A DNA stretch of 64,000 nt, from assembly GCA_016707525.1 (NCBI GenBank), contig JADJHP010000003.1, positions 124,001 to 188,000 of the forward strand, given 5' to 3'. Below the pieces are notes generated by a model. That model saw only the letters and a program-made list of their open reading frames with translations, was not told the origin of the DNA and searched no databases. Position numbers and translations under genes: made by a program. Source of the stretch: Ignavibacteriota bacterium. Its GTDB lineage: Bacteria > Bacteroidota > Ignavibacteria > UBA10030 > UBA6906. Position 1 is the first letter of the stretch, and each line of letters begins with the position of its first letter. Below are positions 19,284 to 29,451 of this stretch, in pieces.

Positions 19284-22200
19284 CTACCGCTTCTCGTCCG
19301 CCGGACGGGCAGGCATCGTCGGCGACTTTTCTTTCAGCCTCTTCAGCACTTCCTGCACTCCCCGTTCAAGCTGGGTATCGACCCCCTTCGCGAGCGCGGC
19401 CGGATCCTCCGGGACCATGATGTCGGGATCCACACCGTGACCTTCCTTGAACCAGCTCCCGTCCGGATTGTACATGCGGAACGTGGGAACGGTGACATTC
19501 CCCCCATCGATCAATTCCGGGACTCCGCTGATGCCGATCAGGCCACCCCAGGTGCGCGTGCCCACGAGCGGACCAAGGCCGGCTTTCCGGAAGAAGTCGG
19601 GGAATGCATCGCCACCCGACCCGCTCCAGCCGTTGATCAGCATGGCCTTCGGACCGAAGTGCGCAACGACCGGCCACTGCCAGGTCTTGCCATCGCGGAC
19701 CGCCCAGTACGCGAGCGGCTTCCGGTCGAGGAGTTCGATGAAGCGGTCCGGGATCTGCCCGCCGCTGTTGAACCGTTCGTCGATCACCAGTCCGTCCTTC
19801 GTGAATTGAGCAGCGAACTGACGCACCAGCTCCGTCTGCCCATCAATGCCGGTACTGGGGACATAGACATAGCCGATCCGGCCTCCGGAGAGCTCATCGA
19901 CCTTCTTCCGATTCGCTTCGATCCACGCCAGGTGACGCAGACGCGATTCATCGGCGAGCGTCCTGACGATGATCTGCCACGCCCCATCCATTGTCGGCCT
20001 GGAGTTCACGGTCAACTCAACGGTCTGTTCCGCCGATCCCCTGAACGCCTCCCACGGCGCACGGCGCGCGTCCAGCGGCGTTCCATTGACTGCGAGGATG
20101 AAATTTCCTTCCCGGACCTTGAGCCCCGGCATCGCGAGGCTGGAACGGACTTCACTGTCCCATGGGGCGCCATCAATGATCTTCTTGATGCGATAGGCAC
20201 CTTCAGCAAGCTCCCAGTCGATGCCGAGATAACCGACAGCCCGCATCGGCGCAACTTCTTCATCCCCGCCCCCACGATAGGTGTGGGATGCGTTGAGCTC
20301 GCCGATAAGTTCACCGATCACAAAATTGACATCAGATCTCGTCACGGCGAGATCCAACAGTGCCGCATAGTGCTTCCGCATCGCCGCCCAATCCACACCG
20401 TGCATCTGCCTGTCATAGAAGAAATCTCTTTCCAGCCTCCACGCGTCGGTGAAGATCTGTTTCCATTCAGCCCGCGGATCGACCGTCATGTCCAGCTGGC
20501 CGCTCGGAACTTTCTTGTCCATCTTCTGGCCTTCGGCAATGTCGACCACGGCGAAGCTCCCCTCCTTGGAGACGAGCAGCTTTTTCCCATCGGCGCTCAC
20601 CTGGAACCCATCCGCATCATCGAGAATGGTCTTCTCTTCCCGCTTCTCGATGTCATAATACAGCACGGACTTCTTCTTGTCGGATGAGCCGGAATTGGGG
20701 AATCGCTGGAACACGACCTTCCCGGCGACAGCATAGACACCGGAGATATTTCCCGCAGCCGGCGGAAGGATCACCACCCGGCGTTCCAGGCCCGCGATCG
20801 TGACCGCGGTCTCTTTCGCCTTCTTGTCATCCTTCTTCTCTTCCTTCTTCTCGTCCTTCTTTCCGGCAGGTGTTGCTCCAGCATCGCCGGCCGGCACCGA
20901 GAGCGTATCATTCCGGGGAGCGAGAGGCGAGAGGATGTCGTCGGTCAACGTCGCTACGGCAATGCGCGTGGTGTTCGGATAGATCCACGTCCCATCCAGA
21001 TCCGAGTACACCGGGTTGAGCGTCCGGTTCGTAAGGAAGAACAGGTATTTCCCATCGGGATCGAACGACGGTTGCACATCGTTATAGTACCCCGACGTTG
21101 CCTGCATACTCTTCCCTTCCCGTGTATCGAACAGGAAGATCGCGCTGCTGCGGTTGTCGAGATCCCGTGCGTACGCGATCCAGCGGCTATCGGGCGACCA
21201 GCTGACGCGGAAGCCCGCAAGATCCCCCTCAGTATAAGTAGAGGGCCTTGTCGACGTCCGTCGTCCGCTTCTTTTCGATGTCATAGACCCTGATCTGCAT
21301 CGTCTGGTCGATGAATGCCACCATCTTGCTGTTCGGCGACCACCAGATGCGGTAGCGGAAGCCGGGACCGTAGGATGTCACCGTGGTTTCGGTCCGCTTG
21401 CCGGCATCCATGAGCGTGAGTTCGTATTCACCACTGCGATCGCTCCAGTAGGCGATCGTCTTGCCATCCGGCGACCACGAGGGAGACCGTTCGGCCGCTC
21501 CCGGTGTGCGCGTCAGGTCGTACACCGGCCCGTTCTCCGCCGGCACGGAAAAGATCTCTCCGCGTGCCTGGAAGAGTGCGCGTTTGCCATCGGGTGACAC
21601 AGCAGTTGCCCGGATGAGTTTTGCTGCATTCTCCGTACGGGGAAGCAGAGAGCTCTGGTCCGTGACCACCTTCACGGCAACCTCCTGCTCCTTCCCGGTT
21701 GCAGGATCCAGCACGAACAATTTCCCGCCCGTCTCGAAGACGATCCCTGCCGCACCGATCGACGGACTATGAACATCCGTATCCGTGAAGCGGGTAAGCT
21801 GACGGATGATCTTCGTTGCACCATCATACACCCAGATGTTGGAGCGTTGCTCGCGTCCGCGGTCGGAGAGGAAGTAGATCAGGTTCCCCTGCCACATCGG
21901 GAACTCGTCGCTGGCGTCATTGGGACTGATGGTCTCATCTGTCCCCTTGTCGAGATCGAAGACGTGGATGTCCGGCGCCCACCCCCCACGATACCGCTTC
22001 CATGTGCGGAACGCCTGGGTCTGGAACGTGTACGCCAGCTTCTTCCCGTCGGCAGAGAGGGATCCGATCTCGGCATACGGCAGGGGCAACGGCTGCGGCA
22101 GTCCACCGTCGACCGGCACGCTGAAGAACTGATTGAAACGCTGCCGCCCGCTGTACATCGACGACGCGAAGAGAATGCGTTTCCCGTCCGGGTACCAGCC

Positions 22201-22548
22201 CACCACCCGTTCGCCGCTCCCGTGGGACGTCACCCGCACAGGCATGCCCCCGGTGGCGCTGATCACATAGACGTCCATGTTCCCGTCATAGTTGGCGGTG
22301 TAGGCTATGGACTTTCCATCGGGCGAAAAATGCGGGTACAGTTCTTCCCCTTTGGGCGAACTGAGTCTGACCGCCGTCCCTCCCCCTGCCGGCACGAGCC
22401 AGAGGTCACTGGCGTACGCGAACACGATCTGCGTCGCCGAGATATCCGGCGTGCGCATCATCCGCGCATCGAGTTGGGCGAAGACATGCGGGGCGATCGG
22501 GAAGAACAGGAGCGCGAGAGTGGCAGCCACAGCGCGTGGAGATTTCAT
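19284..22548 (-). pseudogene. Tricorn-type S41 protease with WD40-like propeller and PDZ domain, one frameshift
   Basis: Exported tricorn-like peptidase of about 1087 residues when repaired. A signal peptide (MKSPRAVAATLALLFFPIAPHVFA) is followed by TolB/WD40-like propeller blades (FSPDGKSIAYTANYDGNMDVY, WSPDGKTIAYWSDRSGEYEL). A Lys/Glu/Asp-rich linker (KKDEKKEEKKDDKK), a core domain, a PDZ domain (GLKVREGNFILAVNGTPLD) and the S41 catalytic domain come next. The catalytic domain has DERFNSGGQIPD and the nucleophile motif NGWSGSGGDAFPD. Near 21236-21237 one extra base makes the first frame stop after VDKALYLY; removing it yields ...ALYYTEGDLAGFRVSWSPDSR. It probably trims oligopeptides in the periplasm. 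ATG 22548 has AAGGAA upstream and a promoter at 22607-22635. Confidence 0.78.
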
Positions 22549-22893
22549 TGAGCGCTTCCTTGGATGTGACGGAATGAGGTGTGGTCGTGAAGGATTTCAC
22601 GTTGGTAATGTAGCTGAGAGTCGAACAAAAATCAATTTCACCCCCTGTTCTGCCACCGATCCACAGCCCGCGGGGTGCTTCGAGGCTTCCTGCCCCCCCT
22701 GATGTGTTGACTTTGCCTCCGCGAATTGGTAGTATCCTTCAAGTCAGCCTTCGGCTGGCGTTGTACAACGGGGATGATCTCTTATGGGGTGGATCATTAG
22801 ACTTGTTGGTACCTACCTGAGCGGCATTGCGCCTCCTCCTTATGATTCCCTAACCCCTGCGCGTATCGGACAACAGGCATTTCAGGCCGATCG
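22549..22893. promoter_or_regulatory. Divergent control region between protease and signalling block
   Basis: This 345-bp gap contains the minus-strand promoter at 22607-22635 and a plus-strand candidate: TTGACT (22707-22712), 17 bases, TAGTAT (22730-22735). The plus transcript would have a leader of about 150 bases, beginning with a small CAGCC-TTC-GGCTG hairpin just after the start site. It would drive the whole kinase block. No operator repeat was recognised. Confidence 0.5.
22607..22635 (-). promoter_or_regulatory. Candidate promoter of the tricorn-type protease gene
   Basis: On the minus strand TTGATT (22635-22630), a 17-bp spacer, and TACATT (22612-22607). The predicted start near 22600 leaves a leader of about 50 bases. 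Confidence 0.5.
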
Positions 22894-25617
22894 ATGCTAG
22901 CCAAATTGCGGCACACTATGCGGACCGTCACCGCGATCGCCCCGCTTGTCGGCGGAGCTCTGGTTGTCTGCATCGCGGCCTTTGTGCTGGCCGGTTGGAT
23001 ATACGGGTCGAGAGTCCTCATGTCGTTCGGCCAGGACCTCCTCCCCATGGCCCCCAGCACCGCGCTCCTCTTCATGATGAACGGGGCGGCCCTCATCCTC
23101 ATTGTGTGGCGTCAGGGATCCAACGTCGTCCGCGTTACGGCGCTCGGCGTTGCGATCGTGGCGCTTGCCGGAGCGGGTACACTCACCGTGCTCTCGGCAC
23201 AGGGGTTACAATCTGACATCGAACATCTCGGGTTCCCGTCGTCCACGATGCCGGATGGCATGGCCATTGGTCACATCTCCTCTATCGCCGCAGGGTGGTT
23301 GACCGCCTCGGCACTGGCACTCGTCATTCTTCAGCTCTCCCGGAGCAAGGGGCGCACAGGGCCGGTGATCTCCCTCGTGCTCGCTGCTACACTCTTCATG
23401 TCGTCCCAGCTGCTCCTCATCGCAAATCTTGGGGGTAGCCCGTTCGGCTTCGGCCCAAGCGAGATCGTGCCATCCCTCCCCACAGCGATCGGACTCGTCC
23501 TCCTCAGTGGAGGACTCCTTTTTGCATCTGCGCGTATCCTGTGGCCTGACATGGGAATGGACCCCCGACGCGGCGGCGAGTTCGTGTTCCAGAGCATCCT
23601 GGTCTTCCTGTTACTCGCCAGTTGCATCTTCGTGATCGCGTTCCTCCAAGCCGTCGCAGAACTCAAGGTGCGCGACATTGCCCAGTACCGTCGCGAACGT
23701 CTTGGTGACGCCTCTCTCCTCATGGAGAACCCGGACATCAGCCGGCTCGCTCTGGGCACGCTCGGCAGTTCGCCGGATGGAACGAGCAAGCGACTGCTGG
23801 GCAACTGGATGCGTAAGCTCCGCGAGGCCTATTCCTATGACAGGGTCTTTCTCCTCGACCCTGAAGGGGACATGCGTCTGACACCGGGCGAACCGGATGA
23901 GCGGATCGACACGGTGATAGCGTCGCGCTGCGCCAGCGTGCTCCGGTCGCACACGCTCCATGTGGAAGACCTGTACCGAAGCGACGTTGACAGGAAGATC
24001 TACATCGCTCTCCTCATCCCCGTCTACGATGGCAACACACCGCTCGCCGTGTTCGTCCTTCGCATCGATCCTGAGGTCTATCTGTACCCCTATCTCCAGA
24101 CGTGGCCCGGCCCGAGCCGCACATCAGAGACGCTGCTCGTCCGGCGCGATGGGAACAGCGTGGTGTTCCTGTCGCCTCTCCGTTTCAGCACTGATCCTCC
24201 CCTGACACACCGGATCAGCCTCACCCACACAGAGGTGCCGGCCGTCCAGGCCGTGCTCGGCGAACGCGGGAGTGTGGAGGGCATAGACTACGCTGGACAG
24301 GAGGTCATCGCCAGCATCGCTCCTGTACCCGGATCCCCCTGGTACCTCATTGCTCGGACCAGTGTCTCCGAAGCCATCACTCCCGTGCGCGAGCGGCTGT
24401 CGCTTATGCTGATCCTGATCGTCATCCTGGTGGGTTTTGCCGGGCTCGCTCTGGCCTATTTCGCCGTCGCCCAACGCGCCCGCATCTTCCGTGAGCAATT
24501 CCAGCATGCCGAGAACATGCGTCGATCCGACGAGCGCTTCCGGAAACTCGTGGAGTCCGCCCGGGACGGCATCGTCCTCACCGATGCCACCGGCACGTGC
24601 ACAGATGCGAACCCCGGTGCATGCACGATGTTCGGCCTCCCCCACGACAGGCTGGTGGGTCAGCCGTTCCCCTCGCTGTTCCGGCTTCCGGATGGCAGCG
24701 ATGGAAACCCGTTGTGGCTGTCGCTCATCCGCGCCGACACAAGAGCCACGGAACTGTCCCTCCGGCGGGCGGACGGATCGTGCCTGTCGGTCGACGTCAG
24801 TGCCTGGGTTCTCCCCGATGGGAACGCTCAGGCGATCGTGCGCGATATCACCGAACGGAAACGGGCCGAGGAATTGCAGCAGAACCTCCACCTGGAGCTG
24901 GAGGAACGCGTGAAGGTCCGGACGGAACAGCTCGAGACCACGAACAAGGAACTTGAGACATTCAGCTATTCGGTTTCCCATGACCTCCGTGCTCCCCTCC
25001 GCGGGATCGACGGATGGAGTCTGGCCCTGCTTGAGGACTACGGAGACACGCTGGAACCCCGGGCGAAGGAATTCCTCGACCGGGTCCGTTCGGAGACGCA
25101 GCGCATGGGGCACCTCATCGATGATCTCCTCCGGTTGTCGCGCGTGACCCGAACGGATATGCGTTCGGTACCCGTCGACCTCACGGCTCTCGTGCGCCGG
25201 CTTGGTGAGAGCATACGGATCAGTCAGCCCGATCGCGACACCCTCCTCAGTGTGGAAGATGGGCTTACCGTCCAGGGCGATCCTTCCCTGCTCGAGATCG
25301 CGATCACCAATCTTCTCGACAATTCTTTCAAGTTCACGTCCAGGGTCGCACCGGCACGTATCACCGTGGGCAGGCAGAACGGCGGTGGGCGCAATGTGTT
25401 CTTTGTCAGTGACAACGGTGCCGGCTTCGATATGGCGTTTGCGAAGAAATTGTTTGCTCCGTTCCAGCGCATGCATACACTATCGGAATTTCCCGGGACC
25501 GGCATCGGGCTTGCGATCGTCCAGCGGATCATCCACAGACACGGTGGTGCGATCTGGGCGGAATCGGCCGTGAACGCCGGGGCCACGTTCTATTTCACAC
25601 TGGAGAAAGGCTCATGA
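22894..25617 (+). CDS. Membrane PAS sensor histidine kinase (phytochrome-type kinase core)
   Basis: Sensor kinase of 907 residues. An N-terminal block of about seven membrane helices (residues about 12-240, MASE-like) is followed by a large extracytoplasmic sensing region (about 250-500, Cache/CHASE-like by position), another membrane helix (about 505-530), one PAS domain (about 548-665), a short coiled coil, and the kinase core. The H-box is SYSVSHDLRAPLRGIDGW with phospho-acceptor His696. N (ITNLLDNSFKF), G1 (DNGAGFD) and G2 (GTGIGLAI) boxes are intact. The core resembles Cph1/bacteriophytochrome kinases, but there is no GAF-PHY chromophore module. The stop overlaps the next start by ATGA, so it probably signals to the adjacent receiver. 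ATG 22918 is an alternative start. Confidence 0.88.
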   Translation: MLAKLRHTMRTVTAIAPLVGGALVVCIAAFVLAGWIYGSRVLMSFGQDLLPMAPSTALLFMMNGAALILIVWRQGSNVVRVTALGVAIVALAGAGTLTVLSAQGLQSDIEHLGFPSSTMPDGMAIGHISSIAAGWLTASALALVILQLSRSKGRTGPVISLVLAATLFMSSQLLLIANLGGSPFGFGPSEIVPSLPTAIGLVLLSGGLLFASARILWPDMGMDPRRGGEFVFQSILVFLLLASCIFVIAFLQAVAELKVRDIAQYRRERLGDASLLMENPDISRLALGTLGSSPDGTSKRLLGNWMRKLREAYSYDRVFLLDPEGDMRLTPGEPDERIDTVIASRCASVLRSHTLHVEDLYRSDVDRKIYIALLIPVYDGNTPLAVFVLRIDPEVYLYPYLQTWPGPSRTSETLLVRRDGNSVVFLSPLRFSTDPPLTHRISLTHTEVPAVQAVLGERGSVEGIDYAGQEVIASIAPVPGSPWYLIARTSVSEAITPVRERLSLMLILIVILVGFAGLALAYFAVAQRARIFREQFQHAENMRRSDERFRKLVESARDGIVLTDATGTCTDANPGACTMFGLPHDRLVGQPFPSLFRLPDGSDGNPLWLSLIRADTRATELSLRRADGSCLSVDVSAWVLPDGNAQAIVRDITERKRAEELQQNLHLELEERVKVRTEQLETTNKELETFSYSVSHDLRAPLRGIDGWSLALLEDYGDTLEPRAKEFLDRVRSETQRMGHLIDDLLRLSRVTRTDMRSVPVDLTALVRRLGESIRISQPDRDTLLSVEDGLTVQGDPSLLEIAITNLLDNSFKFTSRVAPARITVGRQNGGGRNVFFVSDNGAGFDMAFAKKLFAPFQRMHTLSEFPGTGIGLAIVQRIIHRHGGAIWAESAVNAGATFYFTLEKGS

Positions 25618-26063
25618 ACGAGAAGATCATTCTTCTGGTGGAAGACAACCCCAGCGATGTGGATCTGACCCGGCGGGCATTCGATCGGAGCAAGCTCGCG
25701 AATACTCTCGTCGTTGCCCGCGATGGTCAGGAGGCGATCGACTTCTTCTTCGGCCCGCAGGGAGTGGCCGGTTCGGCCCCAGACAGGCTTCCTGAACTGG
25801 TGCTGCTTGATCTCAAGCTGCCAAGGGTGGACGGCCACACGGTGCTGCGGCGGATCAGGAGCGACCCGCGCACCCGTCGCATCCCTGTGGTGATCATGAC
25901 CACGTCGCAGGAGGAGGAGGACATTGCCCAATCCTATGATCTTGGGGCGAACTCCTACATTCGCAAACCGGTGGATTTCTCTCAGTTCTCTCAGTCCGTT
26001 CAGCAATTGGGCCTCTACTGGCTCGTCATGAACGAGCCCCCGCCGAAGGGAGCCGCTGTATGA
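25614..26063 (+). CDS. Single-domain response regulator (Rcp1-like)
   Basis: A 149-residue receiver without an output domain. The acidic pocket is E10/D11, the phospho-acceptor is Asp66 in VLLDLKLPRVDG, and the switch residues are the T in IMTTSQEEEDI and the K in IRKPVD. The FFF insertion after alpha-2 and the overall length match the Rcp1 group that pairs with phytochrome-type kinases, consistent with the kinase encoded immediately upstream. Both ends overlap neighbours by ATGA (25614-25617 and 26060-26063), implying coupled translation and a fixed stoichiometry. It may pass the phosphate on or titrate it. Confidence 0.92.
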   Translation: MNEKIILLVEDNPSDVDLTRRAFDRSKLANTLVVARDGQEAIDFFFGPQGVAGSAPDRLPELVLLDLKLPRVDGHTVLRRIRSDPRTRRIPVVIMTTSQEEEDIAQSYDLGANSYIRKPVDFSQFSQSVQQLGLYWLVMNEPPPKGAAV

Positions 26064-28678
26064 GCACGCCTCTGTCCGTCCTCCTTGTCGAGGATTCAGA
26101 GAGTGATGCCGGGCTCATCACGCGCGCGCTGAACGCGGGAGGATTCCGTGCGGACGTTCTGCGTGTGGAACAACCCGGAGCCATGCGTGCGGCACTCGCT
26201 TCCCGATCGTGGGACGTTATTATCTCGGACTTCCGTCTCCCCGCCATGGACGGACATGCAGCATTCGCCATCCTTCGGGAGACCGGCGAGGACATCCCCT
26301 TCCTCATCGTGTCCGGCGCGATCGGCGAGGAGAATGCGGCGGAACTCATGCGCAGCGGGATCAATGACTATGTGATGAAAGGGAACCTCGCGCGCCTTGC
26401 CCCCGTTGTACTGCGCGAGCGGAATCAGGCCCTCATACGGAGGGACCGGGCAGCCGCCGAAGCCGCACTGCAGGTAAGTAACGAACGCTACCGCATCCTC
26501 GCCAACGCGGCGCCCGTCGGGATCTTTCACACTGATCAGCACGGGGCGACCACATATGTGAACCCGGAATGGTGTCGGATCGCTGACCGCACGCCCGACG
26601 AAGCATTGGATCACAGGTGGCTCGAAGCGGTCCACCCCGATGACCGCCCCCGCCTGAGCGCGGGCTGGCGGATGGCCACCAACATGGAGGGGGTCTCTTC
26701 AGCAGATTACCGCTTCGTGCGGCGCGACGGGTCGATCGCGTGGGTGCAGGGGCGCGCGGTTCCCCAGCGCGGTGGGGACGGGAGTATCACAGGCTACGTT
26801 GGAACGATCACCGATATCACGGGACGCAAATCCGCCGAAGAGTCGTTACGAACGAGCGAGGAGCGCTACCGGCTGCTGACCGATCACTCCGGTGTTGGCG
26901 TCGGGTTCTATGATGCGAACGGCACCGTGCTTTTCTTCAACTCCCGCGCGTCGGCAGCACTCGGCGCTTCCGCAGGGGAACTTGTCGGTCGGTCCATCCT
27001 CGACCTGTTTCATGGTCCGGCCGGAGAGGTCTACCTCGGCCGGATCCGCCTCGCCGCGGCGCGGAATGCGCCGGATGAATACGAGGATAGCGTATCCATG
27101 CCGGGCGGGGCGAAGTGGTACATATCAACCTACTCGCGGGTGCTCCGGCACGATGGTTCGGTGATCGGGGTGCAGATCATTTCTCAGGACATCACCGCCC
27201 GGAAACAGGCAGAACTCGCCGCGCGAAAGCTCGAACGCGAGATCGCCGTGCTCTATGAATCCATGAGGGACGGGTTCGTGGTAACGGACCTCGACGGGCA
27301 CATTCTCCGGTGCAATGATGCGTACTGTGATCTCCTGGGATACTCCAGGGAGGAGCTCCTCGGCCGGACATACCGGGAGTTCACACCTCCTGCATCGCTG
27401 GAGATCGATGATGCCGTGGTGTCGAATTCTGTTCTCATCCAGGGCTATTCCGGGGTCTATGAAAAGGAGTACATCACACGATCCGGCCCCCTGGTTCCCG
27501 TCGAACTGCGCGTCCTCCTCATCAGAGACTCCGCCGGCAATCCCTCGGGCATGTCGGCTATCGTCCGCGACGTGACGGAACGAAGACGGGCTGAACTGGA
27601 GATCCGGAAGGGCCAGCAAACGACCGAGGCGATACTGAATGCACTCACCAGCCATATCGCCATGCTGGATGCCCATGGACGGATCATAGCGGTCAATGAT
27701 GCATGGCTCCGCTTTGCGATCGAGGCCGGGCTTCGTGATACGACGACGGTGAGCGCAGGCGCCAACTACCTGGAGATCTGCCGTACCGCGGTCCACCGGG
27801 ACCATGATGAGATCGCAGCAGAGGCATTAGAAGGGATCCTCGGAGTGATCGAAGGCAGGATCTCCCGGTTCTATCTGGAGTACCCGTGCCACTCCCCGGC
27901 AACGAATCGCTGGTTTTCTATGCACGTGTCCCCGCTCCTCCAGGCCGACATGGCAGGCGTGGTCGTCGCGCATGAGAACATCACGGACCGCAAGCTGTCG
28001 GAGATGCGTGTGCAGGAGCTTGCCGACGAAATGCGCCGCCTCTCGTCCCACCTTGCTGCCGCCCGGGAGGAGGAGCGCGCGCACCTCGCCCGCGAGATCC
28101 ATGACGAACTCGGGCAGTCACTCACGGCTTTGAAGATGGATATCACGGACATTCGGACGCACGGCAACGACTTCCCGCCGCGGACCAGGGACCGGCTTTC
28201 GGCAATGGGAACACTCATCGACCAGACCGCTCGCACGGTCCAACGACTCGCGGGTGAACTCCGTCCGCCCATGCTGGATGAACTCGGACTCCTCGCCGCC
28301 GTGGCGTGGTACATTCAGGACTTTGAAGAGCGATTCGGGATCGCGTGCACCCGCGTGCGGTTCGACGACCCCCCCGTCACCGACCGGAAGCGGGCCACAG
28401 CCCTCTACAGGATCCTTCAGGAAAGCCTGACGAATGTCGCGCGGCATGCCGGTGCGACCGAAGTGGAGATCCAACTGATCTATGCCGACGCCGCAGTGGC
28501 GCTGACCATCAGCGATGATGGCAAAGGGATCACGGAGGAGGAAATGAAGAAGCTGACATCACACGGGATCATCGGCATGCGGGAGCGGATCATGGAACAT
28601 GGTGGGACGCTGGCGATCACCGGGAAGCCGGGGACCGGGACCACCGTGCATGCCCGCATTCCCTGGCCGGAGGAGTGA
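26060..28678 (+). CDS. REC-PAS4-HisKA_3 hybrid histidine kinase
   Basis: Cytosolic hybrid kinase of 872 residues with no membrane segment. A receiver domain (residues 1-125, Asp57 in IISDFRLPAMDG) comes first. Four PAS/PAC modules follow (about 140-262, 268-385, 392-520 and 530-655; each ends in a xxDITxRKxAE-type linker). Then come a HisKA_3 dimerisation domain with His681 in LAREIHDELGQSLTALKMD and a NarL-type HATPase (ILQESLTNVARHAGATEVEI, DDGKGI, GIIGMRERI). HisKA_3 kinases normally phosphorylate NarL/FixJ regulators, and one starts four bases downstream. The N-terminal receiver lets the upstream kinase feed this one, so the three genes look like a relay. Start ATG 26060 overlaps the previous stop. 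Confidence 0.92.
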   Translation: MSTPLSVLLVEDSESDAGLITRALNAGGFRADVLRVEQPGAMRAALASRSWDVIISDFRLPAMDGHAAFAILRETGEDIPFLIVSGAIGEENAAELMRSGINDYVMKGNLARLAPVVLRERNQALIRRDRAAAEAALQVSNERYRILANAAPVGIFHTDQHGATTYVNPEWCRIADRTPDEALDHRWLEAVHPDDRPRLSAGWRMATNMEGVSSADYRFVRRDGSIAWVQGRAVPQRGGDGSITGYVGTITDITGRKSAEESLRTSEERYRLLTDHSGVGVGFYDANGTVLFFNSRASAALGASAGELVGRSILDLFHGPAGEVYLGRIRLAAARNAPDEYEDSVSMPGGAKWYISTYSRVLRHDGSVIGVQIISQDITARKQAELAARKLEREIAVLYESMRDGFVVTDLDGHILRCNDAYCDLLGYSREELLGRTYREFTPPASLEIDDAVVSNSVLIQGYSGVYEKEYITRSGPLVPVELRVLLIRDSAGNPSGMSAIVRDVTERRRAELEIRKGQQTTEAILNALTSHIAMLDAHGRIIAVNDAWLRFAIEAGLRDTTTVSAGANYLEICRTAVHRDHDEIAAEALEGILGVIEGRISRFYLEYPCHSPATNRWFSMHVSPLLQADMAGVVVAHENITDRKLSEMRVQELADEMRRLSSHLAAAREEERAHLAREIHDELGQSLTALKMDITDIRTHGNDFPPRTRDRLSAMGTLIDQTARTVQRLAGELRPPMLDELGLLAAVAWYIQDFEERFGIACTRVRFDDPPVTDRKRATALYRILQESLTNVARHAGATEVEIQLIYADAAVALTISDDGKGITEEEMKKLTSHGIIGMRERIMEHGGTLAITGKPGTGTTVHARIPWPEE

Positions 28679-28681
28679 GCT

Positions 28682-29313
28682 ATGCGTGTCCTGATCGCTG
28701 ATGACCACCACCTGATCCGCGAAGGGCTCGTCCGGGTGCTGGGCGACACCCCCGGCATTGCCGCCGTTGGCGAGGCCTCGAATGGCCAGGAGGCACTCGA
28801 TCAGGTCCGGACCGGACAGTGGGATGTGCTTGTCCTTGATCTCAATCTTCCGGGAAAGTCCGGATTCGACGTCCTTGCTGAAATGAGGCAGGAAAAAAGC
28901 CCGGTGCCTGTTCTCGTGCTCAGCATGCACTCCGCACAGACATTCGGAGTCCGAGCGATGCAGGCGGGGGCGGCGGGCTATCTGGCCAAGACCGCTCCTA
29001 CAGAAGAACTCATCAGGGCAGTTGCCAGAGTGGCAGCCGGAGGACGAGTGATCTCGGAGGATGTCGCTGACCAACTCGCGGACCGCGTACAGGGCGAGAC
29101 TCAGGGCCCCCCCTCCACGACCTCCTTTCCGAGCGGGAATTCCAGGTTTTTCTCCTCATCGGCAGCGGAAAGACGGTCGGAGAGATCGCCCGTGAAATAC
29201 ATCTGAACGTGAAGACCGTAAGTACCCACCGGGCGCACATCCTGGAGAAGATGCATCTGCAGAATAATGCCCAGATCATGCAGTATGTGTTGACCCGCGG
29301 CCTGCTCCCGTAA
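28682..29313 (+). pseudogene. NarL/FixJ-family response regulator, one frameshift
   Basis: DNA-binding regulator of 210 residues when repaired, the normal NarL length. The receiver has D7/D8, phospho-acceptor Asp53 (LVLDLNLPGKSG) and K in YLAKTAP. The LuxR-type HTH (LLSEREFQVFLLIGSGKTV ... NVKTVSTHRAHILEKM) is read in another frame from about 29115 to the stop at 29311-29313. The break lies in the C7 run 29107-29113; one added C joins ...GETQGP to LHDLLSEREF without loss. As written, the protein would end at 29206 without DNA-binding ability. It is the expected partner of the HisKA_3 kinase just upstream (gap of three bases). Confidence 0.85.
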
Positions 29314-29451
29314 ACCCGCTTCCCCCCCCCTTTTTTCCGGATCCACCCCTATCAGACAAACACCGAGGCCCGATTGCGGCTCTGTCTGATGGCACACGCC
29401 TTCCGGGTGCAGTATATTGATTCCACACAACGCCGGAAGGACCGAGCACTC

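Noticed and set aside
24124..25476. A 450-codon antisense frame inside the first histidine kinase
   Set aside because: The plus-strand kinase has all H/N/G boxes in order; the antisense composition is a typical shadow.
22894..25617. True bacteriophytochrome
   Set aside because: No GAF-PHY chromophore-binding region or conserved Cys; only the kinase core is of that type.
29321..29336. C9T6 tract as a terminator for the NarL gene
   Set aside because: No stable stem precedes the tract. It is more likely a homopolymer-prone spacer.
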